A DNA stretch of 64,000 nucleotides from Nitrospirillum iridis (GCF_014205765.1 NZ_JACIIZ010000001.1:115718-179717), one strand, 5' to 3'. Shown: positions 1 to 9,138, numbered from the stretch's first letter. A program made the numbers and translations. Notes: generated by a model from the letters alone, not told the origin.

Positions 1-1170
1 CGGGCGGCGGCTGGGTGCGCCGTCCGCGTCGTCATCGGGCGTGCCGTCCAGCGCCCTGTCCAGGGCCAGGGCCAGGGCGCGCGCCTTGTCGGCGGCGCTG
101 TCGCCGGTCGGCTTGTTGCCAGGTGCCTGGGGCGGCCGCTTGGCGCGCACGGTGGCGTCGGCCTGGGCGGAGGGGCGGGTGGCCGACGGGTGGGCGACGG
201 AGGAACGGACTGTGGACGTGCGGGTCGCCACGCGGGCGGCGCGCGGGGCCTCCGTCGTCTCTTCGCGGCGGGGCCGGGGGGTGGCCTTGGCCGGCGCCTT
301 TTCAGCAGCGGCCCTCGCGGCGGGCGGCTTGGCCTTGGGCGCCTTGTCGAAACGCAGGGCCGGCATCTCGGCCGCCTTCTCGGCGTTGCGCGCGCGGGCC
401 TCCTTGCGGTCCTGGGTGTTTTCCTTGGGGAAGAACTGGGGCAACTGGTCGCGCAGCACGCGGCGCGGCACCTCTTCCACCTCGCCGCGTTCCAGCTTGC
501 CCAGTTGGAAGGGGCCGTAGGAGACGCGGATCAGCCGGTTCACCGTCAGGCCCAGATGCTCCAGCACCTTGCGGATTTCGCGGTTCTTGCCTTCGCGCAG
601 GGTCATGGTCAGCCAGGCGTTGCTGCCCTTCTCCCGGTCCAGCACGGCCTCGATCGGCCCATACTCGATGCCGTCGACGAAGATGCCTTCCGCCAGCTTG
701 GCCAGCTTGGCGGTGTCCGGCGTCCCGTGCACGCGCACGCGATAACGGCGGGGCCAGGCGGTCGACGGCAGTTCCAGGTGGCGGGCCAGTTCGCCGTCGT
801 TGGTCAGCAGCAGCAGGCCCTCGGTGTTGAGGTCCAGCCGGCCGATGGAAATGACGCGGGGCATGCCCTCGGGCAGGCGGTCGAACACGGTGGCGCGCGC
901 CAGTTCGTCCCGGGCGCTGGTCACCAGGCCGGCGGGCTTGTGATAGCGCCAGACGCGCGTCGGCTCCTGCTCCGGCAGGACCTGGCCGTCGACGACGATG
1001 CGGTCGCCGGGCTGCACATTCACGCCGGGCGAGGTCAGCACCTGGCCGTTCACGGCCACGCGGCCGTCGGCGATCCAGCGCTCGGCGTCGCGGCGGGAAC
1101 AGAGGCCGGCGCGCGCCAGCCGTTTGGCGATGCGCTCGCCGGACTTTTCGGGGGATTTTGTATCGGACAT
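1..1170 (-). CDS. rluB: 23S rRNA pseudouridine synthase, RluB/RsuA family (3' end outside window)
   Basis: Converts a uridine in ribosomal RNA to pseudouridine. Translated from ATG 1170, the frame stays open to the window edge (about 390 codons), so the C-terminus is missing. The N-terminus (about residues 10-60) is an S4 RNA-binding domain containing LARAGLCSRRDAERWI. The synthase domain follows, with the catalytic Asp in GRLDLNTEGLLLLTNDG and the family motif EGKNREIRKVLEHLGL. After about residue 250 the protein becomes a low-complexity Ala/Lys/Arg/Pro/Thr tail, common in alphaproteobacterial members and probably disordered RNA-binding sequence. It is divergent from the TetR gene at 1309. 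The family is certain; RluB rather than RsuA or RluE is inferred from length and tail. Confidence 0.88.
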   Translation of the reverse strand, partial: MSDTKSPEKSGERIAKRLARAGLCSRRDAERWIADGRVAVNGQVLTSPGVNVQPGDRIVVDGQVLPEQEPTRVWRYHKPAGLVTSARDELARATVFDRLPEGMPRVISIGRLDLNTEGLLLLTNDGELARHLELPSTAWPRRYRVRVHGTPDTAKLAKLAEGIFVDGIEYGPIEAVLDREKGSNAWLTMTLREGKNREIRKVLEHLGLTVNRLIRVSYGPFQLGKLERGEVEEVPRRVLRDQLPQFFPKENTQDRKEARARNAEKAAEMPALRFDKAPKAKPPAARAAAEKAPAKATPRPRREETTEAPRAARVATRTSTVRSSVAHPSATRPSAQADATVRAKRPPQAPGNKPTGDSAADKARALALALDRALDGTPDDDADGAPSRRP

Positions 1171-1280
1171 GCGGCGGACTGTATGCGTCGCTGCCCGGCT
1201 TGCCAAGCGTCCGGCGGCGGCGGCGCCAGCCTATGGGCCCCCCGCGCCGGGCATGGCTGGCGACAATCACCACTTGATTG

Positions 1281-1296
1281 GGAAACGATCATTTCC
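1281..1296. promoter_or_regulatory. Candidate TetR operator upstream of the TetR gene
   Basis: The near-palindrome GGAAACGATCATTTCC lies 12 bp before the TetR start codon. It matches the site at 1983-1998 before the hydrolase gene (read in reverse there). Both approximate GGAAATGATCATTTCC. The sequence identity is seen directly; binding by the neighbouring TetR protein is inferred. Confidence 0.65.
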
Positions 1297-1308
1297 TATA
1301 AGGGGCGC

Positions 1309-1929
1309 ATGACGCCCCCCGCATCCCTCCCTTCCCGCCAACGTGGCCCGGGCCGCCCCCGCGAGTTCGACACCGACCTGGCGCTGGACCGCGCCATCGC
1401 CGTGTTCAGCGAACGCGGCTATCATGGCACGGCCATCAGTGACCTGACCCAAGCGCTGGGCCTGACCGCCGGCAGCCTCTACAAGGCCTTCACCGACAAG
1501 CGCGGGTTGTTCCTGGCCACCTTCGACCGTTATGTGGCGCTGCGGGCCGAAGGGCTGCGGGCGGCGCTGGACGCGGCGTCCACCGGCCGGGCCAAGATCC
1601 GGGCGGTGCTGGACTTCTACGCCGACAGCAGTCACGGCCCCGATGGGCGCCGGGGCTGCCTGGTGGTGGCCAGCGCCGTGGACCTCGCCACCGCCGACGC
1701 GGCGGTCGCCGCGCGCGTCGCCGGCGCGCTGGACGTGAATGAGGGCCGCCTGGCCGCCCTGGTGGCGCTGGGCCAGGCCGATGGCACCGTCGCCCCCCAT
1801 CTCGACGCCGCCGTCACCGCCCGGCTGCTGCTGTGCGTGCTGCAGGGCATGCGCCTCATCGGCAAGACCGGACGGCACGCGACGGAGATGGCGGCGGTGG
1901 CCGATGGCGCCCTGAAGCTGCTGGACTGA
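1309..1929 (+). CDS. TetR/AcrR family transcriptional regulator
   Basis: A 206-residue DNA-binding repressor. The N-terminal helix-turn-helix (about residues 20-65) reads GYHGTAISDLTQALGLTAGS followed by LYKAFTDKRGLF, the standard TetR signature. The C-terminal half is a typical variable ligand and dimerisation domain. The start at ATG 1309 gives the family's usual length; the frame is open further upstream, but that part is the antisense of the pseudouridine synthase gene. The next gene, on the same strand, is an alpha/beta hydrolase, and both genes carry the same 16-bp dyad near their starts, so the regulator probably represses itself and the hydrolase. The ligand is unknown. Confidence 0.9.
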   Translation: MTPPASLPSRQRGPGRPREFDTDLALDRAIAVFSERGYHGTAISDLTQALGLTAGSLYKAFTDKRGLFLATFDRYVALRAEGLRAALDAASTGRAKIRAVLDFYADSSHGPDGRRGCLVVASAVDLATADAAVAARVAGALDVNEGRLAALVALGQADGTVAPHLDAAVTARLLLCVLQGMRLIGKTGRHATEMAAVADGALKLLD

Positions 1930-1982
1930 CCCCTGGCGCCCCCGCCTTTCATCGCCTTGCGGCAAATTAGGGCGCCAAATTA

Positions 1983-1998
1983 GGAAATGATCATTCCC
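1983..1998. promoter_or_regulatory. Candidate TetR operator upstream of the hydrolase
   Basis: GGAAATGATCATTCCC, a dyad with one mismatch, starts 34 bp before the preferred hydrolase start at 2017. Read in reverse it matches the dyad at 1281-1296. It overlaps an upstream in-frame ATG at 1987, which argues that 1987 is not the true start. Confidence 0.65.
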
Positions 1999-2016
1999 AA
2001 AATGGAGACTGAAACC

Positions 2017-2913
2017 ATGACATCCTTCGACCCCGCCCGCTTCTGGACCCGTTTCCGTCATGGCCAGGCGACAGTGAACGGTGTGCGCCTGCACTATGTC
2101 GAGGGCGGGCAGGGCGCGCCGCTGCTGCTCATCCCCGGCTGGCCGCAAAGCTGGTACGCGTGGCGGCATGTCATGCCGTTGCTGGCCGATGGCGGCCGGC
2201 GGGTCATCGCCGTGGACCCGCGCGGCTTCGGCGATTCCGACCGGCCGGTTGGCGGCTATGACCTGGCCACTGTGGCGGCTGACATGCACGGCTTGGCCGG
2301 GGCCCTGGGCGTGCTGGACGGCGGCCGCCTGGACGTCGTGGGCCATGACGTGGGCACCTGGATCGGCCACGCCTATGCCGCTGACTGGCCGACCGACATC
2401 CGCCGATTGGCGCTGCTGGACGCGGCGCTACCCGGCATCACGCCCCCGCCGCCGCCCGGCATCCCGTCAGATGAGGCCAACGCCCGCACCTGGCATTTCG
2501 CCTTCAACCGCCTGGACGACCTGCCGGAATTGCTGATCGCGGGGCGGGAGCGCGCCTATCTCAGCCACCTGTTCCATGCCAAGGCGGTGAACCGCTGGGC
2601 CATCGGGCCGGCGGATCTGGACGAATATGTGCGGGTGCTGTCCGCCCCCGGCGCGCTGCGCGCCACCTTCGCCCACTACCGCGTGGCCTTCGGCGCCGCG
2701 TCGCTGGCCCAGGCCCGCGCCCGGGCGGACCGGGGTCTCACCCTGCCCATCCTGGCGGTGGGGGCCAGGGCGGGCGTGGGTACGGTGCTGGCCGACACCT
2801 TGCTGGGACATGGCGCCAACGTCCGCGGCCATGTCCTGGACTGCGGCCACTACATCCCGGAGGAAATGCCGGCGGAACTGGCCGCCCTGCTGCTGGACTT
2901 TTTCGCCGGATGA
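2017..2913 (+). CDS. Alpha/beta hydrolase (epoxide hydrolase / haloacetate dehalogenase-like)
   Basis: A soluble alpha/beta-hydrolase of 298 residues. The oxyanion-hole region is LLLIPGWPQSWYAW. The nucleophile elbow GHDVGTWIG has Asp in place of Ser, as in epoxide hydrolases and haloalkane/haloacetate dehalogenases. DPRGFGDSDRP follows strand 4, and the catalytic His is in DCGHYIPEE near the C-terminus. Two earlier in-frame ATGs (1987, 2002) exist, but ATG 2017 is preceded by GGAG at 9-nt spacing and the first ATG lies inside the candidate operator. It is probably controlled by the adjacent TetR protein; a xenobiotic or toxic substrate is inferred, not shown. Confidence 0.85.
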   Translation: MTSFDPARFWTRFRHGQATVNGVRLHYVEGGQGAPLLLIPGWPQSWYAWRHVMPLLADGGRRVIAVDPRGFGDSDRPVGGYDLATVAADMHGLAGALGVLDGGRLDVVGHDVGTWIGHAYAADWPTDIRRLALLDAALPGITPPPPPGIPSDEANARTWHFAFNRLDDLPELLIAGRERAYLSHLFHAKAVNRWAIGPADLDEYVRVLSAPGALRATFAHYRVAFGAASLAQARARADRGLTLPILAVGARAGVGTVLADTLLGHGANVRGHVLDCGHYIPEEMPAELAALLLDFFAG

Positions 2914-2969
2914 CGGATGCGTCGCCCGCCCGCTTGACGGTGCGGCGGGCGGTGCCCCAGGCTGGGGCC

Positions 2970-3446
2970 ATGTTGTCGCCCCGTCCTGAACCGCTGATCG
3001 ACTCGTCCCCCATGGAGCGCGCCTTCGCCGAGGCGGCGTCCGCCGCAGCGCGGGGGGAGGTGCCGGTGGGCGCCGTCATCGTCGATCCGGCCACCGGGGC
3101 CATCCTGGCCGCCGCCTCCAACCGCACGGAGGAATTGGCCGACCCCACCGCCCATGCCGAGGTGCTGGCCATCCGCGCGGCTTGCGCGACCGTGGGCCAG
3201 CCGCGCCTGCCGGGCCTGGATTTGTACGTGACATTGGAACCGTGCGCGCTCTGCGCCGCCGCCATCAGTTTCGCCCGGCTGCGGCGGGTCTATTTCGGGG
3301 CCTACGATCCCAAGGGTGGGGCGGTGGAACACGGCCCCCGCTTCTTCAGCCAGCCCACCTGCCATCACGCGCCTGAAACCTACGGCGGTTTGCAGGAACG
3401 GCGGGCGGGCGCCCTGTTGCGGGATTTCTTCAAGGAACGCCGTTAG
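2970..3446 (+). CDS. tadA: tRNA-specific adenosine deaminase
   Basis: Deaminates A34 to inosine in the anticodon of tRNA-Arg(ACG). The zinc deaminase motifs are intact: HAEVLAIRAA supplies His and the catalytic Glu, and PCALCAAAI supplies the two Cys ligands. The start of homology, MERAFAEAASAAARGEVPVGAV, aligns with the beginning of E. coli TadA. Starts at 2970 or 3012 give the usual length of 145-160 residues. An upstream ATG at 2910 overlaps the hydrolase stop as ATGA, which could couple translation but would add an unconserved extension. The gene lies downstream of the hydrolase on the same strand. Confidence 0.92.
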   Translation: MLSPRPEPLIDSSPMERAFAEAASAAARGEVPVGAVIVDPATGAILAAASNRTEELADPTAHAEVLAIRAACATVGQPRLPGLDLYVTLEPCALCAAAISFARLRRVYFGAYDPKGGAVEHGPRFFSQPTCHHAPETYGGLQERRAGALLRDFFKERR

Positions 3447-3470
3447 CGCTGAACCCAGGAAAGGAACCGT

Positions 3471-4154
3471 ATGCCGCTCTACCGGGACGATTATGGCGCC
3501 TTGTACTGGTCCTTGCGCGGCGATGTGACGGGCGAGGTGGTGCGCGACACACCCTTCCACAAGGATGCGGGCACCCGGATGCTGCGGGTGCGGCCGGGGC
3601 AGGAGCGACGGCTGCTCTGGACGCTGCGCGGGGTCCTGGGGCTGTTGGCCCTGCAGGCGGTGGGCCTGGGCGCCCTGGCGGTGGCGCTGATCACCGGGCT
3701 GGTGGTCATCCCCGACGGCTGGCCCATGGCGCTGGCGTCCAGCATCCTGATGCCGGCCTTCCTGCTGGCGATGATGACCCAGTCGGTGCTCGTGCCCCTG
3801 TCATGCGAGAGCGCCACGCTACGCCATCCGGTGCGCCTGGTGCCGGCCCAGCCCCTGAGCCTGGTGCTGGCGCCCCTGCTGTTCGTCGTGGGGCCGGTTC
3901 TTTATATCCTGGGGATGGTGCTGGTGCTGCCCGCGTCCGCCCGGGCCGAGGTGGCGGTGATGCTTGGCCGGGCCGACTGGGCGGAAAAGGCGGCCGGCCT
4001 GGTTTTGGCGCTGATCCTGCTGGCCTGCTTCGGCTGGGCGGTGCGGCAGTGCTGGCTGGGCTGGGCCGGCTCCCGCCGCCGGCCGCCGAGCCACCCCCCG
4101 GCCCTGCGGGTGGCGGCGTCACGCGAACAGCGGCGGGACCGGACCGGGTCTTAG
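3471..4154 (+). CDS. Hypothetical membrane protein with four predicted helices
   Basis: I do not recognise this 227-residue protein. After a soluble N-terminus of about 48 residues it shows hydrophobic stretches at about 49-80, 84-108, 127-151 and 170-190, then a basic tail rich in Arg, Pro and Ser. ATG 3471 has a good ribosome-binding site (AGGAAAGGA, about 5 nt upstream). It follows tadA by 24 bp and its stop overlaps the end of the convergent TPR gene by 4 bp. An inner-membrane location is inferred from hydrophobicity; no catalytic motif is visible. Confidence 0.65.
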   Translation: MPLYRDDYGALYWSLRGDVTGEVVRDTPFHKDAGTRMLRVRPGQERRLLWTLRGVLGLLALQAVGLGALAVALITGLVVIPDGWPMALASSILMPAFLLAMMTQSVLVPLSCESATLRHPVRLVPAQPLSLVLAPLLFVVGPVLYILGMVLVLPASARAEVAVMLGRADWAEKAAGLVLALILLACFGWAVRQCWLGWAGSRRRPPSHPPALRVAASREQRRDRTGS

Positions 4155-5101
4155 GCTTCAGGCTTTTCTTTGGCGGTGGCTTCCTCGGCCTTCGGCGTAT
4201 CGGCTGTTGGCGTGTCCGTCTGCGGCGTGTCGGTCTGGGCCTCGGCCGCCGCCCGTTCGGCGCGATAGGCGTCGAAGGCGATCTTGACCGAGCGCGCGGA
4301 TTCGCTGTCCGGATACGCGGCGGCCCACTGGTCGGCGCGGTCGGCGGCGGCGATGCCGTTGCCGCTCTGTGCCATCACCGTCAGGGCGCGGGCGTAGAAC
4401 TGCTGCGGCACGGGGTGCGCGGGCGTGGTCTGGATCAGCACCCAGATGATCTGGGCGGCCTCTTCGGCGCGGCCCATGGCGATCAGGGTGTCGGCCAGGG
4501 CCAGGCGGGCGTCGCCTTGGGACGGGTCCAGGGTGGCGCAGGCGTGGAACTCGGCGGCGGCGGCGTCCAGCCGGCCGGTGCTGCGCAGCACCATGCCCAG
4601 GTTGAAGCGGGTCTCGGCCCGGTTGGGGTCCAACTCCAGCGTCCGGCGCCAGGCGTCCTCCGCCCCGGCCAAGTCGTTCTTCTGGCCCGACGCCACGCCC
4701 AGGGCGTGCCAGGCTTCGGTGAAACTGGGGTTCAGTTCCACGGCGCGGCGGAAGCTCTCGATGGCCTCATCCACCTTGCCTTGGCCCAGCAGGGCCATGC
4801 CCAGGTTCTGGTGGGGCGGCGGGTGGTTGGGGTTCAGCGACCGCGCCTTCTTCAGGCAGGTCACCGCCTCCTCCAGCTTGCCCAGGCCCTGCAGCACGGC
4901 GCCCAGGTTGGACCACGCGACGCGGATGTCGGGGACGGAGGCGTAGATGCGGATGATGGCGCGGTAGGCGTTCTCCGCCTCCTTCAGGCGGCCCTGGCGG
5001 TGCAGGTCGGCGGCTACGCGCATGTCGTTGACGAAAGGCGCGCCGGCATTGGCGTCCTTGGAGATTTCCGCGATGCGGCGGCGGCGGTCCTGGCGATTCA
5101 T
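4151..5101 (-). CDS. Tetratricopeptide-repeat protein
   Basis: A 316-residue protein made mainly of TPR units (about residues 25-230). Repeats such as AWSNLGAVLQGLGKLEEAV, HQNLGMALLGQGKVDEAIE, AWHALGVASGQKNDLAGAE and RFNLGMVLRSTGRLDAAA show the W/L-G-A/Y-A-P pattern. The N-terminus MNRQDRRRRI is strongly basic and has no signal peptide. The C-terminal 50 residues are an acidic tail with a short TDTP-type repeat. TPRs usually mediate protein-protein contact; the partner is unknown. It sits between, and opposite to, the membrane protein gene and purD. Confidence 0.8.
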   Translation of the reverse strand: MNRQDRRRRIAEISKDANAGAPFVNDMRVAADLHRQGRLKEAENAYRAIIRIYASVPDIRVAWSNLGAVLQGLGKLEEAVTCLKKARSLNPNHPPPHQNLGMALLGQGKVDEAIESFRRAVELNPSFTEAWHALGVASGQKNDLAGAEDAWRRTLELDPNRAETRFNLGMVLRSTGRLDAAAAEFHACATLDPSQGDARLALADTLIAMGRAEEAAQIIWVLIQTTPAHPVPQQFYARALTVMAQSGNGIAAADRADQWAAAYPDSESARSVKIAFDAYRAERAAAEAQTDTPQTDTPTADTPKAEEATAKEKPEA

Positions 5102-5153
5102 CTGGTCCCTTGTCCCTGAAAATGCGGCGGGGCCCGTTTCCCGGGCGCCGGCC

Positions 5154-6467
5154 TCAACCCTGCTTCTGTTCCCGCTCCACCGCGCGCCAGCCGATGTCCC
5201 GGCGGCAGAACCCTTCCGGCCAGCGGATGCGGTCCACCGCCTGGTAGGCCAGCGCTTGGGCCTCCGCCACCGTCTTGGCCGTCGCCGTCACGCCCAGCAC
5301 CCGGCCGCCGTTGGCCAGCACGCGATCATCCCCTTCGGGTGTCTTGGCCACCTTGGTGCCGGCATGGAAGACGGTGACCCCGTCGACCTTGCCCGCATCG
5401 TCCAGCCCCCCGATGGCGGTGTTCTTCACATAATCACCCGGATAGCCCTCGGCCGCCATAACCACGCACAGGGCGGGGTCGTCGTGCCAGCGCACGTCCA
5501 CATGGTCCAACTGCCCGTCGCAGGTGGCCAGCAGCAGGGGCACGATGTCGGACTTCAGGCGGCGCATCAGCACCTGGCATTCCGGATCACCGAAGCGGGC
5601 GTTGAATTCGATCAGGCGCGGCTTCGGTCCTTCCGGGGTCGCAACGATCATCAGCCCGGCGAACAGCACGCCCTTGAACGGCTTGCCCTCCGCCGCCATG
5701 CCCCTGACCGTGGGCTCCACGATCTCGCGCATCACCCGGTCCTGCAACTCGGGCGTCAGGACCGGGGCGGGGGAATAGGCGCCCATGCCGCCGGTGTTGG
5801 GGCCCTGGTCATGGTCGAACACCCGCTTGTGGTCCTGCGCGCCCACCAGGGGCAGGGCGTGGACGCCATCGCACAGGGCGAAGAAGCTGGCCTCCTCCCC
5901 ATCCATGAACTCTTCCACCACCACTTCCGCGCCGGCGCTGCCGAAGCGGCCGTGCAGCATGGCGTCGTCGATGGCGGCGTGGGCCTCGTCCAGGGTCATG
6001 GCGATGACGACACCCTTGCCGGCGGCCAGGCCGTCGGCCTTCACCACGATGGGCGCGCCCTGCTCGGTCACGTAGGCCTTGGCGGCGGCGGCATCGGTGA
6101 AGCGCCGGTAGGCGGCGGTCGGCACACCGTACTTGGCGCAGATGTCCTTCATGAAGCCTTTGGACCCTTCCAGGGCGGCGGCCTCCTGGCTGGGGCCGAA
6201 GGCCTTGATGCCGGCCGCGTTCAGCCGGTCCACCAGGCCCAGCACCAGCGGCTGTTCCGGGCCCACCACCACCAGGTCCACGGCGTTGGCCGTGGCGAAG
6301 GCCACCAGGCCGTCGACATCGTCGGCCTTGATGTCCAGGCACTGGGCCACGTCGCGGATGCCGGCATTGCCCGGCGCGCACCACAAGGTGCCGCACAGGG
6401 GGGAGGCGGAGATGGCCCAGCACAGCGCATGCTCCCGCCCGCCGGATCCGACCACCAGGATCTTCAT
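5154..6467 (-). CDS. purD: Phosphoribosylamine-glycine ligase (GAR synthetase)
   Basis: ATP-dependent condensation of phosphoribosylamine with glycine in purine biosynthesis. The 437-residue length matches the family. The N-terminus [15 protein letters not shown] is diagnostic. The ATP-grasp core includes [17 protein letters not shown] and [16 protein letters not shown], and [15 protein letters not shown] holds the metal-binding residues. It is divergent from xseA (60 bp between starts), an arrangement I recall in other Rhodospirillales, and nothing suggests loss of function. Confidence 0.97.
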   Translation of the reverse strand: MKILVVGSGGREHALCWAISASPLCGTLWCAPGNAGIRDVAQCLDIKADDVDGLVAFATANAVDLVVVGPEQPLVLGLVDRLNAAGIKAFGPSQEAAALEGSKGFMKDICAKYGVPTAAYRRFTDAAAAKAYVTEQGAPIVVKADGLAAGKGVVIAMTLDEAHAAIDDAMLHGRFGSAGAEVVVEEFMDGEEASFFALCDGVHALPLVGAQDHKRVFDHDQGPNTGGMGAYSPAPVLTPELQDRVMREIVEPTVRGMAAEGKPFKGVLFAGLMIVATPEGPKPRLIEFNARFGDPECQVLMRRLKSDIVPLLLATCDGQLDHVDVRWHDDPALCVVMAAEGYPGDYVKNTAIGGLDDAGKVDGVTVFHAGTKVAKTPEGDDRVLANGGRVLGVTATAKTVAEAQALAYQAVDRIRWPEGFCRRDIGWRAVEREQKQG

Positions 6468-6527
6468 CGCCTCTACTCCCGATCAGGATTCCATCTGTTG
6501 AGCGGGGGGTTGTATCATGCCCGCGCC

Positions 6528-8165
6528 ATGACTCAAGACTTCCCCGACTCCCCCCCCGTTCCCAACGCCGATCTGGGCTATGCCGGCGCCGCGCCGGTGG
6601 CCGGCGGCAACCTGCCGGAGCTGTCCGTTTCCGACCTGTCGCGCGCGCTGAAGCGCACGGTGGAGGAGACCTACGGCTATGTCCGCGTGCGCGGCGAGGT
6701 CAGCCAGCCCAAGCGCGTTTCCTCCGGCCACCTCTATCTGCGCCTGAAGGACGACCAGGCGGTGATCGAGGCCGTGTGCTGGAAAGGCACGGTGATGCGC
6801 CTGGCGGTGAAGCCGGAGGACGGGATGGAGGTGGTCTGCACCGGCCGCCTGACGACCTACCCCGGCCGCTCCCAATACCAGCTGATTATCGAGACCATGG
6901 AGCTGGCGGGCGAGGGCGCGCTGCTCAAGATGCTGGAGGAGCGCAAGCGCCGCCTGGCGGCCGAGGGGTTGTTCGACGCGCAGCGCAAGCGGCCGCTGCC
7001 CTTCCTGCCCCGGGTCATCGGCGTGGTGACCTCCCCCACCGGCGCCGTCATCCGCGACATCCTGCACCGCCTGGCCGACCGCTTTCCCCGCCATGTGCTG
7101 CTGTGGCCGGTAGCGGTGCAGGGTGAGGCGGCGGCGGCGCAGATCGCCCGCGCCATCCAGGGCTTCAACGCCATCGTCCCCGGCGGCCCCGTGCCCCGGC
7201 CCGACCTGCTGATCGTGGCGCGTGGCGGCGGCAGCCTGGAAGATTTGATGCCCTTCAATGAGGAGATCGTGGTGCGGGCGGCGGCGGCCAGCCAGATCCC
7301 CCTGATCTCCGCCGTGGGGCATGAGACCGACACCACCCTGATCGACTTCGCGTCCGACCGTCGCGCGCCCACGCCCACCGCCGCCGCCGAAATGGCTGTG
7401 CCGGTGCGGGCCGAGCTGCTGGCCCAGGTGATGGAATGCGGCCGCCGGCTGGAGGGCACGGCCAACCGCCTGCTGGTCGAGCGCCGCTCGCGGGTGGAGG
7501 GGCTGGCCCGGGGCCTGGGTGATCCCCGCGCCTTGCTGGAAGGCTGTGCCCAGCGCCTGGACGACCGGGGGGAACGCCTGGCGCTGTCGATGACCGGCCT
7601 GATCCGCCGCCATCGGACGGAAGTGGCGAAGCTGGGCGCCGGGCTGCGGCACCCGGCCCAGGTGCTGGGCCTGGCCTATGCCCGGCTGGACATCGCCGGC
7701 CGGGGGCTCTCCGGCGGTGTCACCCGCCTGGTGGCCGACCGGACCTCGCGCGTCCAGGCCCTGGCCCCGCGCCTGACGCCCCAACCCCTGGCCCGCCGGG
7801 TGGAGGAGGGCGGTCTGCGCCTGGCCGACCTGGGCCGCCGGCTGGACGCCAGCTTCGGCCGCGCCGTGGCCGATGGCGCCCGGCGGCTGGAAGGCCAGGC
7901 CAAGTTGCTGGAGACCCTGTCCTATCGCGGCGTGCTGGCCCGGGGGTTCGCCCTGGTCACCAGCGCCGAGGGCCATCCCGTGACCAGGGCGGCCGATGCG
8001 CCGGCCGGTGGCCGGGTGCGGGTGGAATTCATCGACGGCGCGGTGGGCGCCACGCTGGATGGTGAGGGTGGGGCCCCAGCGGAAGCCGTGCGGCCGGCAT
8101 CGACGTCACCGACCCCCAAGGTTCGCGCGCCGGGTCGCCCCGGGGGGCAAGGCAGCCTGTTCTGA
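6528..8165 (+). CDS. xseA: Exodeoxyribonuclease VII large subunit
   Basis: Catalytic subunit of the bidirectional single-strand exonuclease; 545 residues from ATG 6528. The N-terminal OB fold (about 30-125) starts at LPELSVSDLSRALKRTVEE and contains VRVRGEVSQPKRVSSGHLY. The catalytic domain includes RVIGVVTSPTGAVIRDI, DLLIVARGGGSLEDL and ISAVGHETDTTLIDFASD. A long coiled region and a C-terminal strand domain (LARGFALVT) follow. The frame is open far upstream, but that part is antisense to purD. It is longer than E. coli XseA (about 456 residues), as is common in Alphaproteobacteria. The small subunit xseB is not in the window. Confidence 0.96.
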   Translation: MTQDFPDSPPVPNADLGYAGAAPVAGGNLPELSVSDLSRALKRTVEETYGYVRVRGEVSQPKRVSSGHLYLRLKDDQAVIEAVCWKGTVMRLAVKPEDGMEVVCTGRLTTYPGRSQYQLIIETMELAGEGALLKMLEERKRRLAAEGLFDAQRKRPLPFLPRVIGVVTSPTGAVIRDILHRLADRFPRHVLLWPVAVQGEAAAAQIARAIQGFNAIVPGGPVPRPDLLIVARGGGSLEDLMPFNEEIVVRAAAASQIPLISAVGHETDTTLIDFASDRRAPTPTAAAEMAVPVRAELLAQVMECGRRLEGTANRLLVERRSRVEGLARGLGDPRALLEGCAQRLDDRGERLALSMTGLIRRHRTEVAKLGAGLRHPAQVLGLAYARLDIAGRGLSGGVTRLVADRTSRVQALAPRLTPQPLARRVEEGGLRLADLGRRLDASFGRAVADGARRLEGQAKLLETLSYRGVLARGFALVTSAEGHPVTRAADAPAGGRVRVEFIDGAVGATLDGEGGAPAEAVRPASTSPTPKVRAPGRPGGQGSLF

Positions 8166-8172
8166 GGCGGCG

Positions 8173-9078
8173 CTACTTCGGCCAGCGGCGGTGGGTCCAC
8201 AGCCACTGGCCGGGGTCCTCCCGCACCCAGGTTTCGAACACCTGGTTGATCTGCAGGGTGATGGCGTAGATGTCGGCGGCGCGGTCGCCGGTGGGGGCGA
8301 ACGTCAGCGGCGGCATGGCCTCGATGCGGAAGCGGGCGCCCTTGCCCGGGCGGGTGACCTTCACCGGCACGACGACGGCGCCGTGGCGCAGCACCATGTC
8401 GGCGGTGATGGTGCCGGTCATGGCGTCACGGCCCAGGAAGGGCACGGGGATGCCCTCGTTCAGCTTCTGGTCGGCCAGCACGCCCAGGTGGCCGCCGCCG
8501 CGTACGGTGGCGAGGATGGTCTTGGCGGCCGACCGGCCCTTGGGCACCAGGCTGTTGCCCAGGTCGCTGCGGGCGCGCAGCAGCAGGCGGTCGACCCAGG
8601 GGTTGTTGGGCGCCCGGTAGATGATGGTGATCAGCAAATCCATCTTGTGGCTGGCCAGGCCCGCCATTTCCCAATTGCCGAAATGGCCGGTCAGGACGAT
8701 GCCGGGCTTGCCGTCGTCGCGCAGGCCGGCCAGGTGCTCCGCCCCCACGAAGTCCACCCGGTCTTCCCATTCGGCCGAGATGGTTTTGAAATGGGCGTAT
8801 TCGGCCATGATGCGGCCCAGGGTGTCCCAGCTTTCCCGGCCCACCCGCGCCCGCCCGGCGGCGTCCAGCTCGGGCATGGCCTGTTCCAGGTTGCGCTGTA
8901 CCCGGCGGTTGGCCTTCAGCCGCGGGCCCAGGGTCCGGCCCACCCAACCGCCCAGGTCGGACGCGCTGTCCGCGGGCAGCAGCGACAGGAAGCCGAAGAG
9001 CCCACGGATGGCAAGCGCCTCCAGCGGGTACCGCACATTTCGGGACAGGGCGGCGCGCAGGGGGCTATTGGTGGCCAT
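8173..9078 (-). CDS. Lysophospholipid / lipid A acyltransferase, LpxL-HtrB family (copy A)
   Basis: Membrane-associated acyltransferase of about 301 residues that probably adds a secondary acyl chain to lipid A. The HX4(D/E) catalytic motif is GHFGNWE, followed by the family segments YRAPNNPWVD, LVPKGRSAAK and VLADQKLNEGIPVPFLG. ATG 9078 aligns with the start of the tandem paralogue; an ATG at 9087 is possible. It ends 7 bp from the convergent xseA stop. Its neighbour (9445-10353) is about 60 percent identical by eye, so the two arose by tandem duplication. Acyl specificity cannot be told from sequence. Confidence 0.9.
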   Translation of the reverse strand: MATNSPLRAALSRNVRYPLEALAIRGLFGFLSLLPADSASDLGGWVGRTLGPRLKANRRVQRNLEQAMPELDAAGRARVGRESWDTLGRIMAEYAHFKTISAEWEDRVDFVGAEHLAGLRDDGKPGIVLTGHFGNWEMAGLASHKMDLLITIIYRAPNNPWVDRLLLRARSDLGNSLVPKGRSAAKTILATVRGGGHLGVLADQKLNEGIPVPFLGRDAMTGTITADMVLRHGAVVVPVKVTRPGKGARFRIEAMPPLTFAPTGDRAADIYAITLQINQVFETWVREDPGQWLWTHRRWPK

Positions 9079-9096
9079 GGGACCCATACAGGGAGT

Positions 9097-9138
9097 CTAT
9101 AGCCGGCTGCGTTCAATCAGAACCACAGCCGGCTATAG
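9097..9138. repeat. Perfect 13-bp inverted repeat between the two acyltransferase genes
   Basis: CTATAGCCGGCTG at 9097-9109 is exactly inverted as CAGCCGGCTATAG at 9126-9138, with a 16-nt spacer. It lies 18 bp upstream of the preferred copy A start and has no U-tract, so it is not an ordinary terminator. It could be a leader hairpin, an operator or part of a dispersed repeat. Confidence 0.75.

Noticed and set aside
302-1273. 323-codon open frame on the minus strand at the window start
   Set aside because: It is an Arg/Pro/Gly-rich shadow of the pseudouridine synthase gene, which runs in another frame and is open to the edge.
1987-2016. Upstream ATG codons for the alpha/beta hydrolase
   Set aside because: The first lies inside the candidate operator and neither has a suitable ribosome-binding site, whereas ATG 2017 does.
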